From contig OZ020316.1 of assembly GCA_963971305.1 (NCBI GenBank), positions 14,960,745-15,024,744 of the forward strand: 64,000 nt of DNA, read 5' to 3'. Source of the stretch: Arcuatula senhousia. Its lineage: Eukaryota; Mollusca; Bivalvia; Mytilida; Mytilidae. Below, piece after piece: positions 63,470 through 64,000 of this stretch; the stretch's first letter is position 1; the number at the start of each line of letters is the position of its first letter. The position numbers and the translations under genes were made by a program. The notes under the pieces are model-generated. The model did not search any database. It worked only from the letters and a program-made list of their open reading frames with translations, and was not told where the DNA came from.

Positions 63470-63699
63470 GTAAGATTAAAAACTCTTAAAAGACAATGTT
63501 ATAAATGATGAAAAGGAAATGTTAACAAACAACCAAATTGTGATACCTACATATTTTTAAGAAATAAAATTTGAAGGATCAAAGTTAAGATAAAACTTTG
63601 CCTTTGAAATACATAAAATAAGTTGGTTAGAAGACTTGGTTTGTTGGTTTAAATTTTGTCTTCTTGTTTGATCTGCTGACCATAAGCGATTCAAATAAT

Positions 63700-64000
63700 T
63701 ATACCTCCGCTTCGAAGAAGAGGGGGGTATATTGTTTTACCCTTGTCCGTGGGTTCGTCCGTCTGTAACCAAACTTCTGTCACAGTTTTCTAAGCAACTA
63801 CATGAGATAGAGTTCTGATATTTTGTATATAGCTTTATCCTATAGTACCATATGGTGTATACTGATTTTATGCTCCTAGGTTATCTCCTTCCTGTTTCCC
63901 TAATACTTAGGTCTTTACAAATAATGGACATAAAGGCGAAATTTCCATCACAGTTTTTGTACATGTACCATTTCTATATTCAGGTCTTGTGCTTTACAAT
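63700..64000 (+). mobile_element. Hairpin-headed element, family E, second copy, cut by the window end
   Basis: Head tatacctccgcttcgaagaa then gaggggggtata, short GTCC part, and the core aagcaactacatgagataga and tttgtatatagctttatcct. Clear relative of 25721-26871 with at least 1.5 core units inside the window. Confidence 0.75.

Noticed and set aside
59804..62216. Nineteen extra Ig half-domains as coding exons of the perlecan protein
   Set aside because: These copies lack the second part of the Ig half-exon and a matching donor, and reading on from each meets a TAG in the next unit. Only the copy at 62217 is complete.
59804..62352. CRISPR-like array because of regular spacing
   Set aside because: The whole 127 bp unit is repeated, with no unique spacers, and it lies across an animal splice site.

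Overview
The window is animal nuclear DNA. It is AT-rich, intron-rich and crowded with mobile elements. The repeat types (palindrome-headed elements carrying GTCC or GTC microsatellites, a TTAA transposon with a Mutator-like transposase domain) fit a bivalve mollusc. A mytilid mussel is my tentative guess and cannot be proved from this sequence.

One host gene, on the + strand, runs through the whole window and continues off both ends. It is a perlecan-type basement-membrane heparan sulfate proteoglycan core protein (HSPG2 / UNC-52 / Trol family). I traced 50 exons from 3628 to 63469, about 7.38 kb of coding sequence and about 2459 codons. Every exon has AG/GT borders and the reading frame stays open across all 49 joins. 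Domain order is: one LDL-receptor class A module, one Ig module, three cassettes of laminin IV-A (L4) plus laminin-type EGF (LE) modules, twelve tandem Ig modules, and the start of the first laminin G domain. Signal peptide, SEA domain, other LDLa modules and most of the LamG/EGF region lie outside.

By region: 1-3627 is intron with repeats. 3628-12488 is LDLa, Ig1 and L4/LE cassette 1. 12489-20216 is one intron filled by a complete 7.3 kb TTAA DNA transposon (12707-20041), whose three-exon minus-strand gene fuses a DDE transposase to a DEDDh exonuclease. 20217-37400 is cassette 2, broken by a 12 kb intron packed with nested elements. 38254-44448 is cassette 3, with a truncated LINE. 45099-62916 is the Ig array. 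63356-63469 is the first LamG exon.

Two themes stand out. First, three exons carry tandem arrays made of an exon edge plus its splice site: 147 bp x about 5, 123-130 bp x 5, and 127 bp x 20. The last places 20 copies of a 3' splice site in front of one Ig half-exon. Second, at least nine repeat families with unrelated ends share one architecture: head hairpin, subterminal inverted repeat, microsatellite, tandem core, matching inverted repeat, tail hairpin, and often a final CTTGTT. This is what is known for Helentron-associated (HINE / DINE-1 / mini-me-like) non-autonomous elements.
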